DNA of 64,000 nt from Pseudomonas spelaei. GTDB lineage: Bacteria > Pseudomonadota > Gammaproteobacteria > Pseudomonadales > Pseudomonadaceae. A model generated the notes under the pieces. That model saw only the letters and a program-made list of their open reading frames with translations, made no database searches and had not been told where the DNA came from. Shown here in pieces: positions 34,299 to 47,700 of this stretch. The position numbers and the translations under genes are program-made. The stretch is from assembly GCF_009724245.1 (NCBI RefSeq), contig NZ_WNNK01000003.1, positions 333,436 through 397,435 of the forward strand, given 5' to 3'. How positions within the stretch are numbered: the stretch's first letter is position 1; the number at the start of each line of letters is the position of its first letter.

Positions 34299-34399
34299 GT
34301 AGCCGCTGCCGAGGCACGAGGCTGCGATGGGTAGCGAAGCGCCCCCTCGAGGGCAGTCCTGCGGCCCGCATCGCAGCCTCGTGCCTCGGCAGCGGCTAC
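34299..34399. repeat. REPIN between the two DING genes
   Basis: Nearly perfect inverted arms GTAGCCGCTGCCGAGGCACG and CGTGCCTCGGCAGCGGCTAC, of the same family as 7157-7254. It lies between the first DING terminator and the second DING gene. Confidence 0.85.
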
Positions 34400-34454
34400 A
34401 GAAAGTCAGGCCCCTGCGCAACTGTGTAGATAACACCACGAAAGGAGTTTGCTC

Positions 34455-35621
34455 ATGTTCAAGTGCAACGTTCTCGCGGTTTCCATAAGCCTCGCCGCCC
34501 TGTGTGCGGCCCAGGCGGCAATGGCCGACATCAACGGTGGCGGGTCGACCCTGCCGCAACCGCTGTATCAGACTGCCGGTGTATTGACTGCCGGTTTTGC
34601 CCCTTACATCGGTGTGGGCAGCGGCAAAGGCAAATTGGCGTTCCTGAACAACGATTACAGCCAGTTTGTGCCGGGCGTCATCAACAAAAATGTGCATTGG
34701 GCCGCCAGTGATTCCAAGTTGACGGCGGCTGAACTGAGTACCTATCGGGCTAATCATGGCGAGGCCTGGGGGCCATTGATTCAGGTCCCGGCGGCAGCCA
34801 CCTCGATCGCCATTCCCTTCAATAAGGCCGGCGCTGCAGCGGTCGACTTGAGCATCAACGCGTTGTGTGGGGTGTTCTCCGGGCGTTTGACCCAATGGGA
34901 TCAGATCCCCTCATCGGGCCGCACCGGTAACCTGACGGTGGTTTACCCGGCGCAGAGCAGTGGTACCACCGAGCTGTTTACGCGTGTATTGAACGCCAAG
35001 TGCAATGAAACCGGACGCTTTTCTGTCACGACGAACTTCGCTGCCAGCTACTCCGGCGGCTTGCCGGTGGGGGCTGTGGGTGCCATCACCAGCCAAGGCG
35101 TGATGGATGCCATGAATGCCGCCGATGGCCGTATCACGTTCATGAGCCCGGCCTATGCCGCGTCTACCTTGGCGGGCCTGGATGACGCCACCAAAGTGGC
35201 CCGGGTCGCGGGTGTATCGCCTGCGCCTGCCAACATCGCCGCCGCGATTGCAACGGTTGCGCCGCCTGCGGTCTCTGACCGCTTGAACCCGAATGCCTGG
35301 GTGCCGGTGTTCGCAGCCACGTCCAATCCGTTAGACCCAAGCGTTGTGCCTTACCCAAGCAGCGGCTACCCAATCCTCGGTTTCACTAACCTGATCTTCA
35401 GCCAGTGCTACGCCGACGCGACCGAGACGGCGCAGGTGCGCGCCTTCTTCGCCCGTCATTACGGTGCGCTGGTCAGCAATAACGTGGCGATCAACAACAA
35501 TCGGCTGGTGCCGCTGCCGGTGTACTGGAAAAACGCGGTGCGTGAAACGTTCATCACCGCCGCCAGTGGCTTGAGCATCGGTAACCCGAACGTCTGCACC
35601 GGGCTGGGTCGCCCTCTGTAA
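34455..35621 (+). CDS. DING protein 2, paralogue of the preceding gene
   Basis: 388 residues, starting MFKCNVLAVSISLAALCAAQ and maturing to DINGGGSTLPQPLYQTAG. It is highly similar along its whole length to the 32995 product, so the pair is a tandem duplication; P. aeruginosa also has two (lapA, lapB) at this place. AAAGGAG lies 7-8 bp before the ATG. The third bases differ often while the protein is conserved, so the duplication is old or the copies are under selection. Expected role: secreted phosphate capture or phosphatase. Confidence 0.92.
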   Translation: MFKCNVLAVSISLAALCAAQAAMADINGGGSTLPQPLYQTAGVLTAGFAPYIGVGSGKGKLAFLNNDYSQFVPGVINKNVHWAASDSKLTAAELSTYRANHGEAWGPLIQVPAAATSIAIPFNKAGAAAVDLSINALCGVFSGRLTQWDQIPSSGRTGNLTVVYPAQSSGTTELFTRVLNAKCNETGRFSVTTNFAASYSGGLPVGAVGAITSQGVMDAMNAADGRITFMSPAYAASTLAGLDDATKVARVAGVSPAPANIAAAIATVAPPAVSDRLNPNAWVPVFAATSNPLDPSVVPYPSSGYPILGFTNLIFSQCYADATETAQVRAFFARHYGALVSNNVAINNNRLVPLPVYWKNAVRETFITAASGLSIGNPNVCTGLGRPL

Positions 35622-35628
35622 CCCCTTG

Positions 35629-35656
35629 AACGGCAACGGCCCGGGTCGTTGCCGTT
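35629..35656 (+). terminator. Hairpin after DING gene 2
   Basis: AACGGCAACG and CGTTGCCGTT form a 10-bp stem around GCCCGGGT. Only a weak T tract follows, so termination may be partial. Confidence 0.55.
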
Positions 35657-35698
35657 TGCATTCACTGGGTGTCGCTATCAGTCGCATATGAATTTTCC

Positions 35699-35755
35699 AT
35701 GACAGAAGTTCAGTCGCGCCCCTCGCCAACGGCCTAACTCCCATACGTGACGCGC
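35699..35755 (+). promoter_or_regulatory. Candidate pdtA promoter/operator element
   Basis: ATGACAGAAGTTC (35699-35711), then TACGTGACGCGC from 35744. The phdA upstream region has the related ATGACAAAAGTTC (49257) and TATGTAACGCGC (49298). The pair may mark a shared regulator such as PhoB or sigma-VreI; the spacing differs by four bases, so this is tentative. Confidence 0.45.
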
Positions 35756-35788
35756 GTCTTCGGCAATGACAAAGAAGGATGAGTCCAG

Positions 35789-38700
35789 ATGGTCCGCTGC
35801 AAACCAACGGTAAATGTGAATGCCCAGGGCCCTGGCGGCCAGACGATCCTGCGCCTCAAGCCGCTGGCCCATGCCATTGCCTTGTTGCTGGTAGCGGGCA
35901 GCGCCCAGGGCGCCACGGCGTTCAGTTCCGGTTGGTTCGCGGCCAAAGGTGCCTCTCAGGCGGCGACGGCTGCGCGTCCCGGCGCCCAAATGCCGGGCAT
36001 GCCGCCACCGTTGTCCCAGCAGACACGGGTCAATCAGCAGTTGCAGCGCTCCTTGAGCACCCTCAATACCAGCGTCGCCGCCATTGCTGCCCAGCAGGCG
36101 GCCCAGGCGGCGGGGCGGCAGGCTGCGTTGGGGCAGATCTCGAACATTCCCGACGGCCTCGGCAAGGGCGGGCTGCAGGTGGACAACAGCCTGACCCAGG
36201 GCTGGACCAACGCCAAAAGCCCGGTGCAGAACCAGGCGGGTGGCAAAACCACAGTGGCCATCGAGCAGACCGCCGACAAGGCGATCCTCAACTGGGAGAC
36301 CTTCAACGTCGGGCGCAACACCACCGTCGACTTCCAGCAGCAGTCGAACTGGGCCGCGCTGAACCGGGTCAATGACCCCAACGCCCGGCCGAGTGAGATC
36401 CAGGGCCAGATCAAGGGCGCTGGCACCGTGATGATCATGAACCGCAACGGTGTGGTCTTCAGTGGCACCAGCCAAGTCAACGTGCGCAATCTGGTGGCCG
36501 CTGCCGCGACCATCACTGATGAGCAGTTCACTCAGCGCGGGATCTACGTGGACGCCAGCGGTACCCAACCGACGTTCACCGAGGCGGCAGGCAAGGTTGA
36601 AGTGCAGCGCGGGGCGTTGATCCAGACCCACAACCCGGCTACGTCCACCGACGCCGGTGGCTACACGTTGCTGCTGGGCTCGGAGGTGGAAAACGCCGGT
36701 ACGATCATCACTGCCAAGGGCCAGACCACCCTGGCGGCCGGTGACAGTTTCTACATCCGCCGGGGTGTCGGCACGGGAGGCAATGACCGTTCCACCACCC
36801 GTGGCAATGAAGTGGCGACCAGCCTCAAGGCTGGCAGCAGCGCCGGCAAGGTCAGTAACAGCGGCCTGATCATGGCCTCCACCGGCGATATCACCCTCAC
36901 CGGGCATCAGGTGCAGCAAAACGGCGTGGCGCTGGCCAGCACGTCGGTGGACACCCGTGGCACTGTCCACTTGCTCAACTCCGCCGGCGACAAAACCGGC
37001 AGTGTGACGCTGGGAGAGGGCAGTACCACGGCGATCCTGCTGGACAGCGGCACCAGCACCGCCCTCAACAGCCAGCGGGATAACGGCTTGGTCAAGCTCG
37101 ACGGCTTGTCGGTCAACCTGATCACCGGGCAATTCAACAACCTGAGCAGCCTCGCCGACCGCACCGATCAATCCCGGGTGGAAATCGTCAGCGGCGGCAC
37201 GGTGGACTTCCAGAAAGGCTCGATCACCTTGGCCACTGGCGGCCAGGTGGCGGTCACGGCCGGCCAGCGCAGCCTGGTGCGTGACGGCGCGATGATCGAT
37301 GTGTCCGGCGCCGTCGGCGTCAAGGTGGCGATGGAATCCAACAACATCAAGATCAACGTCCAGGGCAATGAGCAGCGCGATGCCTCGGTTAACCGCGAAG
37401 GCGGCAAGTTGATCAACAACGATGTCTGGGTCGACCTGCGGGAGTTGGTGTTCGTCCCGGCAGGCACCAATGGCTACGCCACGGACCGTTGGTACACCGC
37501 CGGCGGCCTGTTGGAAGTGGGCGGCTATCTGGGCACCCAAGGTCATTCGGTAGGCGAGTGGATGGCCCAGGGCGGCACGCTGACCTTTACCGGCAAGGAG
37601 CTGGTGACCCAGGCGGGCGCGCAGCTCAACCTGTCGGGCGGTACCGTGGATGTGCAGGGAGGGTATATCCAGCAAAGCTGGCTCAAGGGGCCCGATGGGC
37701 GCCTCTATGAGCTGTCGAAAGCGCCGGGGGACATTCTCTACACCGGCTTCTACAAAGGGTTTGAAGACACCAGTGCACGCTGGGGGCGCACCGATCTTTA
37801 CTACAACCCGTTGATCGCTTCGCAACGTCGATACGAGGCCGGTTACACCGTGGGTCGCGACGCTGGCAAGTTGGTGGTCGGCACCTCCAGCGCTGTTCTG
37901 GAAGGCCAGTTGATCAGCGATGTATTCCAGGGCGATCGCCAAACCCAGGCACCGAATATCAACCTCGATGGCTATCAGCAGTCGCAGAAAACCATGGCCC
38001 AGCGTGCGCAGTTGATCATTGGCCAGTACACGCCGATCTTCAACAAAAGCACCGGCACCCTGCGTTACGGCCTGACCCCGGCCATGGATCAGGTGCTGAT
38101 CGAAGGCAATACACAAAAAATCGCCGAGGGGCTGGACCTCACTAGCGCACTGCCGAGTGAGCGTCAGGGCAAATTGGTGCTCGACAGTGATCAACTCAAC
38201 GGTTTCCAGTTGGGAGCGATCAAGGTCGGGGCCAGGCAGCAGATTGAAGTTAATGGTGTACTCAACGTGGCTGCCGGCGGCGATATCACCTTGTACGGGC
38301 CACAGGTCAAGCTCAACGCCAACCTGACCGCCAAGGGTGGCAGCATCAATGCCGGGAACGTGCTCAATCAGGTCAACCTCAACAGCAACAATGTCGTCGG
38401 GGATGTGATCCTGGCGGGCCAGGGACGGGTCGACGTGGCCACCGGGGTCAAGCTGGATGCCTCCGGACGCTGGAACAATCTCGCGCTGGAACCCCAGGTT
38501 ACCGAGGGCGTTGCCTATGCCAACGGTGGCAAGGTATCGCTGCGCAGTACCGGTGACGTGAAACTGGCGTCCGGGAGCCTGGTGGATACGTCATCGGGGG
38601 CAACCATCGGACTGGATGGCAAGGTCAGCGGCGGCAAGGGCGGCAGCGTGACCCTGGGGGCGTTTGGTGCCCTTGAGCTGGGCGGTGAGATCCGTGGTTA

Positions 38701-41700
38701 TGGCGTCAGCGGTGGTGGCACCTTGGCCTTGCAGGCTCGCAAGGTGTTGATCGGCGATGGCGCACGGGACGCCGGCACCCTGCAACTGGCCGGGGACTTT
38801 TTCAATAAAGGCTTTTCGGCCTATGACATCACCGGCAATGAAGGGCTGATTGTCGCTGACGGTACCCAGGTCGATGTCACCACGCCGGTCTATCGCGTGG
38901 GCGAGCAGGGGACGACCACGCCGAGTGGCAGTGATCTGGCCAGTGTCATGGAGCGTTGGACCCCAGAGTTGTATCAGCAGGATGCGCTCAAGAGTGTGCT
39001 GACCCAGCGTCGTGGCGCCGGGTTGACCTTGACCGCCGGCCGCCAGGAATCCACCGCCGCGCAACTGGCGACCACCGCCCTGACGGTGGGCCAGGGTGCG
39101 GTCATCAACGTTGATCCAGGCCAGGCAATCAACTTGCGCAGCGTCGGCCAATTGACCCTGGACGGTACGCTAAATGCCTGGGGTGGCAGCGTCAGCCTGG
39201 GCGGCCTGGCTACGCCGCCACAGACGCTGGAGCAGGCCAATGCCATCGGCCATGGCCGCTCCATTTGGGTCGGTGAACACGCCTTGATTGACGCCACGGC
39301 CCGGGCCGCGACGGCCGTCGACAACCGTGGGCGCAATTACGGCCTGGTGCGTGATGGCGGCAAGATAACGGTAGGCGGCACTATCGACTTGGCCACCGGC
39401 ATTGCCAAGGCCAGTGACGTGTTTGTGGTGGTGCGCGAGGGCGCGCGGTTGGAGGCCTCGGGCACTCAAGCTTTACTGAATATTCCCGGGCAGGGCGCGG
39501 TCGGGGTAAACAGTAACGGTGGCAGCATCAGCCTGGCCTCCAATAATGGTTTGTATCTGGACGGCAGTTTTATCGCCAGGGCGGGTGGTGCCGGCGCGGC
39601 GGGAGGGAGCCTCACCGTAGCGTTGGAGAGTCCGAACTACGACAGATTTGTTGCCACGGATAGGGTACTCAAAGGCCGTGAATTGCACCTTGGCCAGACT
39701 CATCAAGCCCAAAACCTGGCGGCTACCGCCGAGCAGGCGGCCGGCAGTCTGGAATACGGGCATGGTCGCCTGGGGGTGGATCAAGTCAGCTCGGGTGGCT
39801 TTGACAATCTTGCGCTCATGAGCAACGGCCTGATGAGCTTTGATGGCGATGTTTCATTGAGCATGGGTCAGAGCTTGCGTCTATTCAGCGCTGCCTACAG
39901 CCTCAGTGAAAGCGCCGATGCCCATTCCCGGGTCAACCTGTCGGCACCGTATCTGTTGCTGGGTGGCATGAACACGCCTGGGCTGGATCCGTACGTGCGT
40001 CCGGTGATCCTTCTGCCCAAGCCGTCCTTGCGGGCAACCGAGGCGCAGTTCACTGCCGGCGGTAACTTTATCGATGTGCGTGGCAGTGTGTTGTTTGGCA
40101 GCAACGGTAGCCTGAGGCAGGCAGACAGCAGTCTGGTGGGGGTTGAACGTCGCGGTTTTGATCAGGTGAACCTCACCAGCCAGGGCGATTTGCGCTTCCT
40201 GGCGGGAACCAACGCGAATGAAGTGGCCACCGGCATCAGTACCCAGTTGTTGACTCAAGGTGACATGACGTTGCGCGCGGCGCAGTTGTATCCAGGCACC
40301 GAAGCCAGTGCGCGAGTGATCGCCGGTTACCAGAGCGAACTCAACAGCGCCAACATGACGTTTTCCCCCACGCGCACGCTGACCATTGGCCGTATCGGGG
40401 ATGTTGACGTAGCGGTGCCCTATTCAGCGTTTGGTCGATTGCAACTGGGCGCCGCGACGGTTCGCCAAGGCGGTGTGGTTCGAGCGCCTCTGGGGTTGAT
40501 CAGTATGGGCAACATGGGGAGCAACCTGGTCCAGTTGTTGCCTGGCAGTTTGACATCGGTGAGTGGCAAGGGCCTGGTACTGCCTTACGGCGGCACGGTC
40601 GATGGGCAGGTCTATCAATACAACGGTCAGACGGTGAGGTTTCTCGGCCAGGGGGCCGTTGTCGGTAACGAGTTGAGTGTCGGGGTGATTCTGGGTGGCA
40701 AGTCGATCGCGGTACTGCCGGATGCCACCCTGGACCTCTCCGGTGGCGGCGAGTTGTTGGGGGCCGGGTTCATTTCCGGGCGGGGTGGTTCTACCGATGC
40801 GCGCTACAACCCCTTGGTGCAATTCGGGGCCAATAGCGGTTTTGTGTTACCGGGCCTGGCCACTAACCCGGTGTACGCGATTGTGCCGGGTGCGCAGCCC
40901 ACTGCGGCCCCACTGGCGCCGGAAGGCGGGGCGGTCGCACCGCTGATGGGCCAGCAGGTCACCATCGGCGCGGGTGTACCGGGGTTGCCGGCCGGCACCT
41001 ACACCTTGATGCCGTCCACCTATGCACTGATGCCTGGGGCGTTTCGCGTCGAGATCAATGGCCTGGCCGGGGAGGGCAGTGACCCGGCTACCCGTCTGAT
41101 GCGCAATGGTTCCTGGTCTACCGCTGGGCACTTGTCGATCGCTGACACCGGGATCAGCAAGAGTACGGCAAGTCAGTTGATCCTGACTTCGGCCGACACC
41201 CTGCGCCGTTACTCTCAATACAACGAAACCGGCTATGCCCAGTTCGCTCGCGCCGATGCGGCCAGGCTCGGCGTGCCACGCCCTATGGTGGAGGTGGATG
41301 CCAAGACCTTGAAGTTGGCGCTGCACCCCGGCAGCGGCGCTGAGGCGTTTTCGTTCCAGGGGATTGGGCACTTCGACGCGGCGGACGGTGGTTACGGCGG
41401 TGCTGTGGCCGTACGGAATATGAGCGATAGCGGTCTCGAAGTGGTGAAGGCCGGCCAGCCGGCGAGCCATTCGTTCAGTGGCGTGACCCTGAACGCTGAA
41501 AGCCTCAACGCACTGGGTGCTTCGCGCCTGATACTGGGCGGCCTGACGCTTGTGGAATACGGCCAGTCAGGCAATTACATTACCTTTGCCGGTAACGTGA
41601 ACACTCCCAGGGGCAGCATCATTCTGCGCGAAGGCGCGACGCTGGCGGCCCCAGAAGTCCTTCTGGCCAGTAATTCCGGCGAGATTCTTCTGGAGCAAGG

Positions 41701-44700
41701 CGCATCCATCAACACCTTGGGGCGTGGCAAGGCCAGTTACGATGCCCGGGACGGGTTTACCTACCAGGTCGCGAACATGCTGGCGGTTTCCAATGGCGTG
41801 CTCAATGTGCTCAGCACGTCACAAGGCCAGGAGGTCAGTGACGGTATCAGGCTCGGTGTCTGCGCCAGCGCTGTGTGCAGTGGGCAGACCGCACTGTATT
41901 CCGAAGGCAGTGTCGTGGCCTTGACCGACAGCACCTTCCAGCTGGGTGATCAGGTGCGTTACGGTACCCGGCACCTCAACCTGGGGGTGAACAGCATCAA
42001 CCTCGGCAGCGCCGAGGCCTTGGCTGCTGTAGCGGGTAGTCGCTTGCCGGCCGGGCTGACCCTCACTCAACCGCTGCTCGATCGTTTGCTACGCGGTGAC
42101 ACCCAGCTCGGTGCACCTGCCCTCGAGACCCTGCAACTCTCGGCCCGTGACAGCGTCAATTTCTACGCCAGCACCACACTGGATACCTATGACCCGGTGA
42201 CTGGAAAATCGTTGCTGGACAACCTGATGCTCTCGACACCGGCAATTTATGGCTTGGGAGGCGTCGATGATGTGGCAACCCTCCACACGGCCAACTTGAT
42301 CTGGTTGGGTGCGACAACACCCCCAGGCGCCGTGGTGGCCGGCGGTGCTGGTACTGGTAGCGGGCGCCTGGATATCAACGCCGAGCGTATTGAATTCGGT
42401 TACGGCGCCTTTGCCCAGCCAAGCACCACCAAGACTTTTGACCGCCTGGCCCTGGGCTTTGCCAACGTCAACCTCAACGCCAGCGAACGTATTACCGCCA
42501 ACCACAAGGGCAGCCTGTCGGTCTATCAGAGTCAGGGGGCTTATGACCCGATCAAGGGCTTCCAGTACAACGGGGGCAATCTCTCCATCCTCACGCCGTT
42601 GATGACCGGTGAAGGGGGCTCGGTAAATCGCCTCACAGCGGGCGGTGCGATTGATGTCGGCGCCTCGGCGGGTCCGCGTGGCATGGCTAACGGCCAAGGC
42701 GCCGAGTTGTCGCTTCAAGGCGACAGCATTCGTCTGGCCAGTGCGGTGGTATTGCCCAGTGGCAAGGTCAGCCTTGGCGCCCGTGGCGACGTGGTGCTGA
42801 CCGACTCGGCGCTGATCGACGTCGCCGGTCGTGCCATCGCGTTCAACGATGTGACCCGGTATGGCTGGGGCGGCGAGGTGCTGTTGGACAGCCGCAACGG
42901 CAACATCCTCCAGGCGGCGGGTTCGACCATTGACCTGTCGGCCAAACACAACCAGGCCGGCAAGCTGCGGGCCGTGGCGCTGGACGCGGCGGGTGGTGTT
43001 GTCGACCTGCAAGGCAAGATCCTGGGCAGCAGCACTGGCTATTACGATGCTGGCGGCACCTTGATGCCTTATCAGGCCGGTACGGTGGAGATCCAGGCGC
43101 AGCGCCTGGCGGACAGCGGTTCCCTGGACCAACAGTTTGCGTCCCTCAACCAGCGCTTGAACGAAGGCCAGGTATTCGGTGCGCGCAGCTTCCAGCTCAA
43201 GCAGGGTGACCTGACCATCGGCAATGGCCTCAAGGCTGGCGCTATCAGCGTTTCGGTGGACAACGGTAGCTTGCGGGTCAACGGGGTGGTGGATGCCAGT
43301 GGCGAGCGGGTCGGTAGCATCAACCTGGCCGGCAAGCATGGCCTGACCCTGGATAGCGGTGCGGTGCTGGATGCCCATGGCAGCAAACTGCGGGTCGACA
43401 GTTACGGCAAGATCATTGATTCGCCAAACCGGGCCATGGTGGTCCTGGGTTCCGGCAACGGCTTGCTGACATTGGCCGAGGGCACGCGTATTGACCTGCG
43501 CCATGGCACGCAAACCCCGTCAGGTAACGATGGTCGTAATCGCGGCACCCTGGAGTTGAACGCGCCACGGCTGATCAATACCGACGGTACCAGCAACGAC
43601 ATCGCCATTGATGCCCGTGGCCGCCTGGATATCCTGGGCGCCCGATCGATCAACCTCAACGGCATGGTCAGCTATGACGACGCGGTGGAGAAAACCGATC
43701 CGACTGCCAGCGGGCGGCCGTATCAGGTGATCGACCAGGCGTACCTGGATGGCAAGCATGCCTTGAGCACAGCCTTCATCAACGCGGCGCTGCTCAACAA
43801 CAACCTGCTGCAGAACAAGCTCGCCGGTTTGAATAACCCGACCTATGCCGATGTGTTCCACCTGCGTCCTGGTGTGGAAATCGTCAGCAAGACCCCGGAC
43901 GGTGATCTGGTGGTGCAAGGCGACGTTGACCTTTCTGGTTATCGCTACGCCAGTCTTAACCCCCATAGTCAGAAAACCTCGGTTTACGGCTCGGGTGAGT
44001 CCGGTAGCCTGACCTTGCGTGCCGGTGGCGACTTGAACATCTACGGCAGCATCAACGACGGTTTTGCACCACCTCCGGTGACGGTGGATGACAAAGGTTG
44101 GGTGTTGTTGCCAGGGACCGACTTCACCGGCGGCGATATTGTCGTGCCCGGTAACGGCGTGACCTTGGCCGATGGTACGGCCTTCCCAGCGGGCACCGTG
44201 TTGAACTACGACTTACCGATCAAGGGGATGACCTTGATCGCCGGTACTCGTTTGCCGGTGCGTGCAACCCTGGCTCAGAATCTGGTATTGCCGGCCGGCA
44301 CGGTGCTCGCGGCGGCGGTACGGGATGCTTCCGGGAATGTGTTGTGGGCGGCTGGTACGTTGTTGGGCCAGGCGCAAACACTGGTGGCCGGCTCACAGTT
44401 GGACGCAGGGAGCCTGTTGACCCAAGGCACGTCGCTCAAGGCCATGACCTGGCCCAAAGGGGTTCCATTGCCCTTCGTGTCCGCACCCGCGAGGCCTGCT
44501 GACAATATTGTCTCCCTTAACGGCAATATACCGCTGCCACGGGGGGCGTTGATTCCTTCTGGTACCAATATCAAGCTGCCGGACGGGGTGGAGTCGGTGC
44601 AGTTGCGCCCGGAAGTGGCTGGCCGTCAGGGTAAGCTCTGGGCCATTTCGCCGATGCTGGCCGAAGGTTCGCAATCCTGGTCGTTGCGGTTAGTGGCGGG

Positions 44701-47700
44701 CGCCGATACTGAAGCGGCAGACAGCCGCATTTTGCAGGCACATCCGCGCAGCGGCGACTTGCACTTGGCGGACAGTCACTACGGCATGTTTGCCAAGAAA
44801 CTGCCCCCGCAAGGTGTTCAGGTATGGAGCGCGCAGGCAGTCCTCGAGCTCGGTCCGGATGGCGAGGGGCTGGATATCAAAGAAGGTGAACCGATTGACC
44901 AGGCATTGCTTGATGACTTGAACCAGGGAAAGATCGAGGACTTTTGTGGCACATTCCCGCAGTACTGTGCGACCAAGACCCAGTATGTCTGGACCAATGA
45001 TGCAGTGGACGAACTGGGAGTCGAGGCTGGAACAGTGATCACCGACGCGTTCATCAAGGGGCTGGGTATTCCAGGTATGGAAACGGTCGAGGACGTATGT
45101 ACTCAGGTACCGTCTTTTTGCCTGGCCCAGGGGGATACGAAGTACGAGGCAACGCCATCAAGTGCGCGCTTCAGTGTGATCCGTACCGGCACAGGTGACC
45201 TTGATCTGCTCAGCGCCGGTAACCTGAGCATGGATTCGCTGTACGGCGTCTATACCGCAGGGACCTCTTCCACGGCCACTTACAAGGGAGACCCTTATAA
45301 CCAGCCCAAGGTCCTCGGGGCGGACAAGACTGTGCTGAACGATCCGGGCAGCTACTTCGAGCAGTTCGTCAACGGTTCCGCCGACAGCCTGTATCGGGCC
45401 TGGTACCCGGAGGCGGGCGGTAACCTCACCTTGAACGTCGGTGGCAACCTGACGGGAAATATCATTGGCAGTGCCACGAGTTCCTTGCGACCCAATCCCC
45501 AGGACCGAGGTACTGATTCGGCAGGCGTCGACAACTGGTTGTGGCGTCAGGGCAGCGGTACAGTGAATACCGGTGGGCAAGCCCAGCCTACGGCCTGGTG
45601 GGTCAACTTTGGCAGTTACACTGCTGATGGTGGCGCGGTCGACAAGTTGGTCGGTTTTACCGGTTTTGGCACCTTGGGTGGTGGGGACCTGGATGTGCGG
45701 GTAGGGGGGGACGCCGGGCTGCTTCAGCGTATGGCTGGCAACACCCTGCTGTCCTCCGTCAATCCGCGCAGTCAGGGGCTTGTGTTGGCAGTCGGCAGCA
45801 CTGGTCGGGTTGCCAATGATGGCAGCAGCCTGCAGCTAACGGGCGGTGGCGATCTACGAGTCCGTATCGGTGGCGCCTTGAACCCTGGTAACAACCCTGG
45901 TGCCGACGATCAGAACGGCATGCTGGTGGATATACGCGGCAATGCCCAATTGTTCGGCACCACCACGGGCAGTATTGAACTGACCTACGGCAGTGTGGTA
46001 AGTGCGCATAGCCCCGGTGAAACCCGGGCGTTCGATTCGTTGCAGGCCACCCGTGGCCGGGCGGGAGGTGGCATGACCCTGGTGCCGGGCGATGCCACCT
46101 TCAGCCTGGCGACCTTGGGCGACCTGGTCGTGCATGACGTGATCGACCCGGGCCGCGTCGTGCTGGCCAACAAATCATCCTTCACCCGTGGTGCAGAACA
46201 GGGAACCGGCGAAAGTTGGTTCTCATTGTGGACCGGGCACACGGCCATTGATGTATTTTCCGCCGGGGGCAATTTGGCCCCGAACGTCAGCGGCAGAGCG
46301 TCCGATCTGGCGATTGTCTACCCCTCGATTGTACGGGCGACGGCAGCCAGTGGCAGTCTTTACTACGGCAAGGCTGTCGCGATAGATACTAATGACGTTA
46401 ATTACAGCAGCCCCCTGTTGTTGGCCCCGGGCTCCAACAGTGAATTGCAGTTCTTGGCGCATGACTCGATTTACGCGGGTGGTATGTTTGTCACGCCATC
46501 GGCGGCCGACCCCGGGATCATGGCCACACCTTGGCAGACGGCGTTTGTCGGCAGGATAGGCGGGCAGATTGTCACCGGTGGCAGCAACCTTTCGACTAAC
46601 GGTAGTTCGTCGAACTCCAATCCACTGCCATTGTTTGTCTTTGGATCCGCCACCGCATCGGCAGCCTCGAATATCTCAACGCAACCGTCGCGCTTCTATG
46701 CCTTGACCGGAGATCTGCTGGGGGTCAGCAGTGGGCGGATCATATCCTTTAGTCCTAACCCTGGAGATTTGCATGCGGGACAGACTTGGTATGAAGGTGG
46801 TGGGCCAGTATGGATGATGGCCGGGCGGGATATTGTTAGCAGCGGTAGTCGCTTTAATACGGCTGCCAGCCCCGAATACATCCAATCGACGGGCAACCTG
46901 TTCATCCACAACAACCCCAACGATATCTCCATCGTTTCCGCCGGGCGGGACATTCTCTACAGCAACTTCCAGGTGGCCGGGCCCGGTGCATTGGAGGTGA
47001 CGGCTGGCGGCAACATCCTGATGTCCGGGCGTCCGGTTTCCAGTGGCGGCGAAGTCAGCATTACCAGCCTTGGCCCTGTGATGTCGGGTGACAACCGCCC
47101 CGGTGCGAGCATTGTCATGCAAGCCGGTGCTGGCCCCAACGGCCCGGACTACCGTCGCTTCGTTGAGGCCTACCTCGATCCGTCCAACCAGCTGGTGGCT
47201 GGCGAACCGCTGACCTTGCAAGGCCAGAAAGTCGCCAAGACCTACGAAAAAGAACTGGCCACCTGGCTGGCCGAGCGCTTCGGGTTTGTCGGCGACACCG
47301 ACCAGGCCCGTGCCTATTACGCGGCGCTGCCGGCCGAGCAACAACGGGTGTTTGCCCGCGACCTGTACTTCGCCGAACTCAAGGCTGCCGGCCGCGAGTA
47401 CAACCAGAACGGCGGCGTGCGCCAGGGCAGTTACGTGCGCGGCCGGGCGGCGATTGCCGCGCTGTTCCCGGACAAGGACGTGGCCGGTAACCCGATTACC
47501 TACAAAGGCGATATCACGATGTTCGGCGGATCGGGTGTGCACACCGATTTCGGTGGCTCGATCCAGATGCTCACGCCGGGTGGCGGTCAGACCTTCGGTA
47601 TCGAAGGTGCTGCACCGCCGTCGACGGCGGGGGTAATCACCCAGGGCGCCGGAGATATTCAGCTGTATTCCATGGGCAGCATCCTGCTGGGCCAGAGCCG

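Noticed and set aside
35678..38194. 838-residue open frame antisense to pdtA, and others such as 42089-43513
   Set aside because: Shadow frames caused by codon bias in the high-GC pdtA gene; His/Gln/Val-rich with no domain, while the plus strand has a coherent TPS protein.
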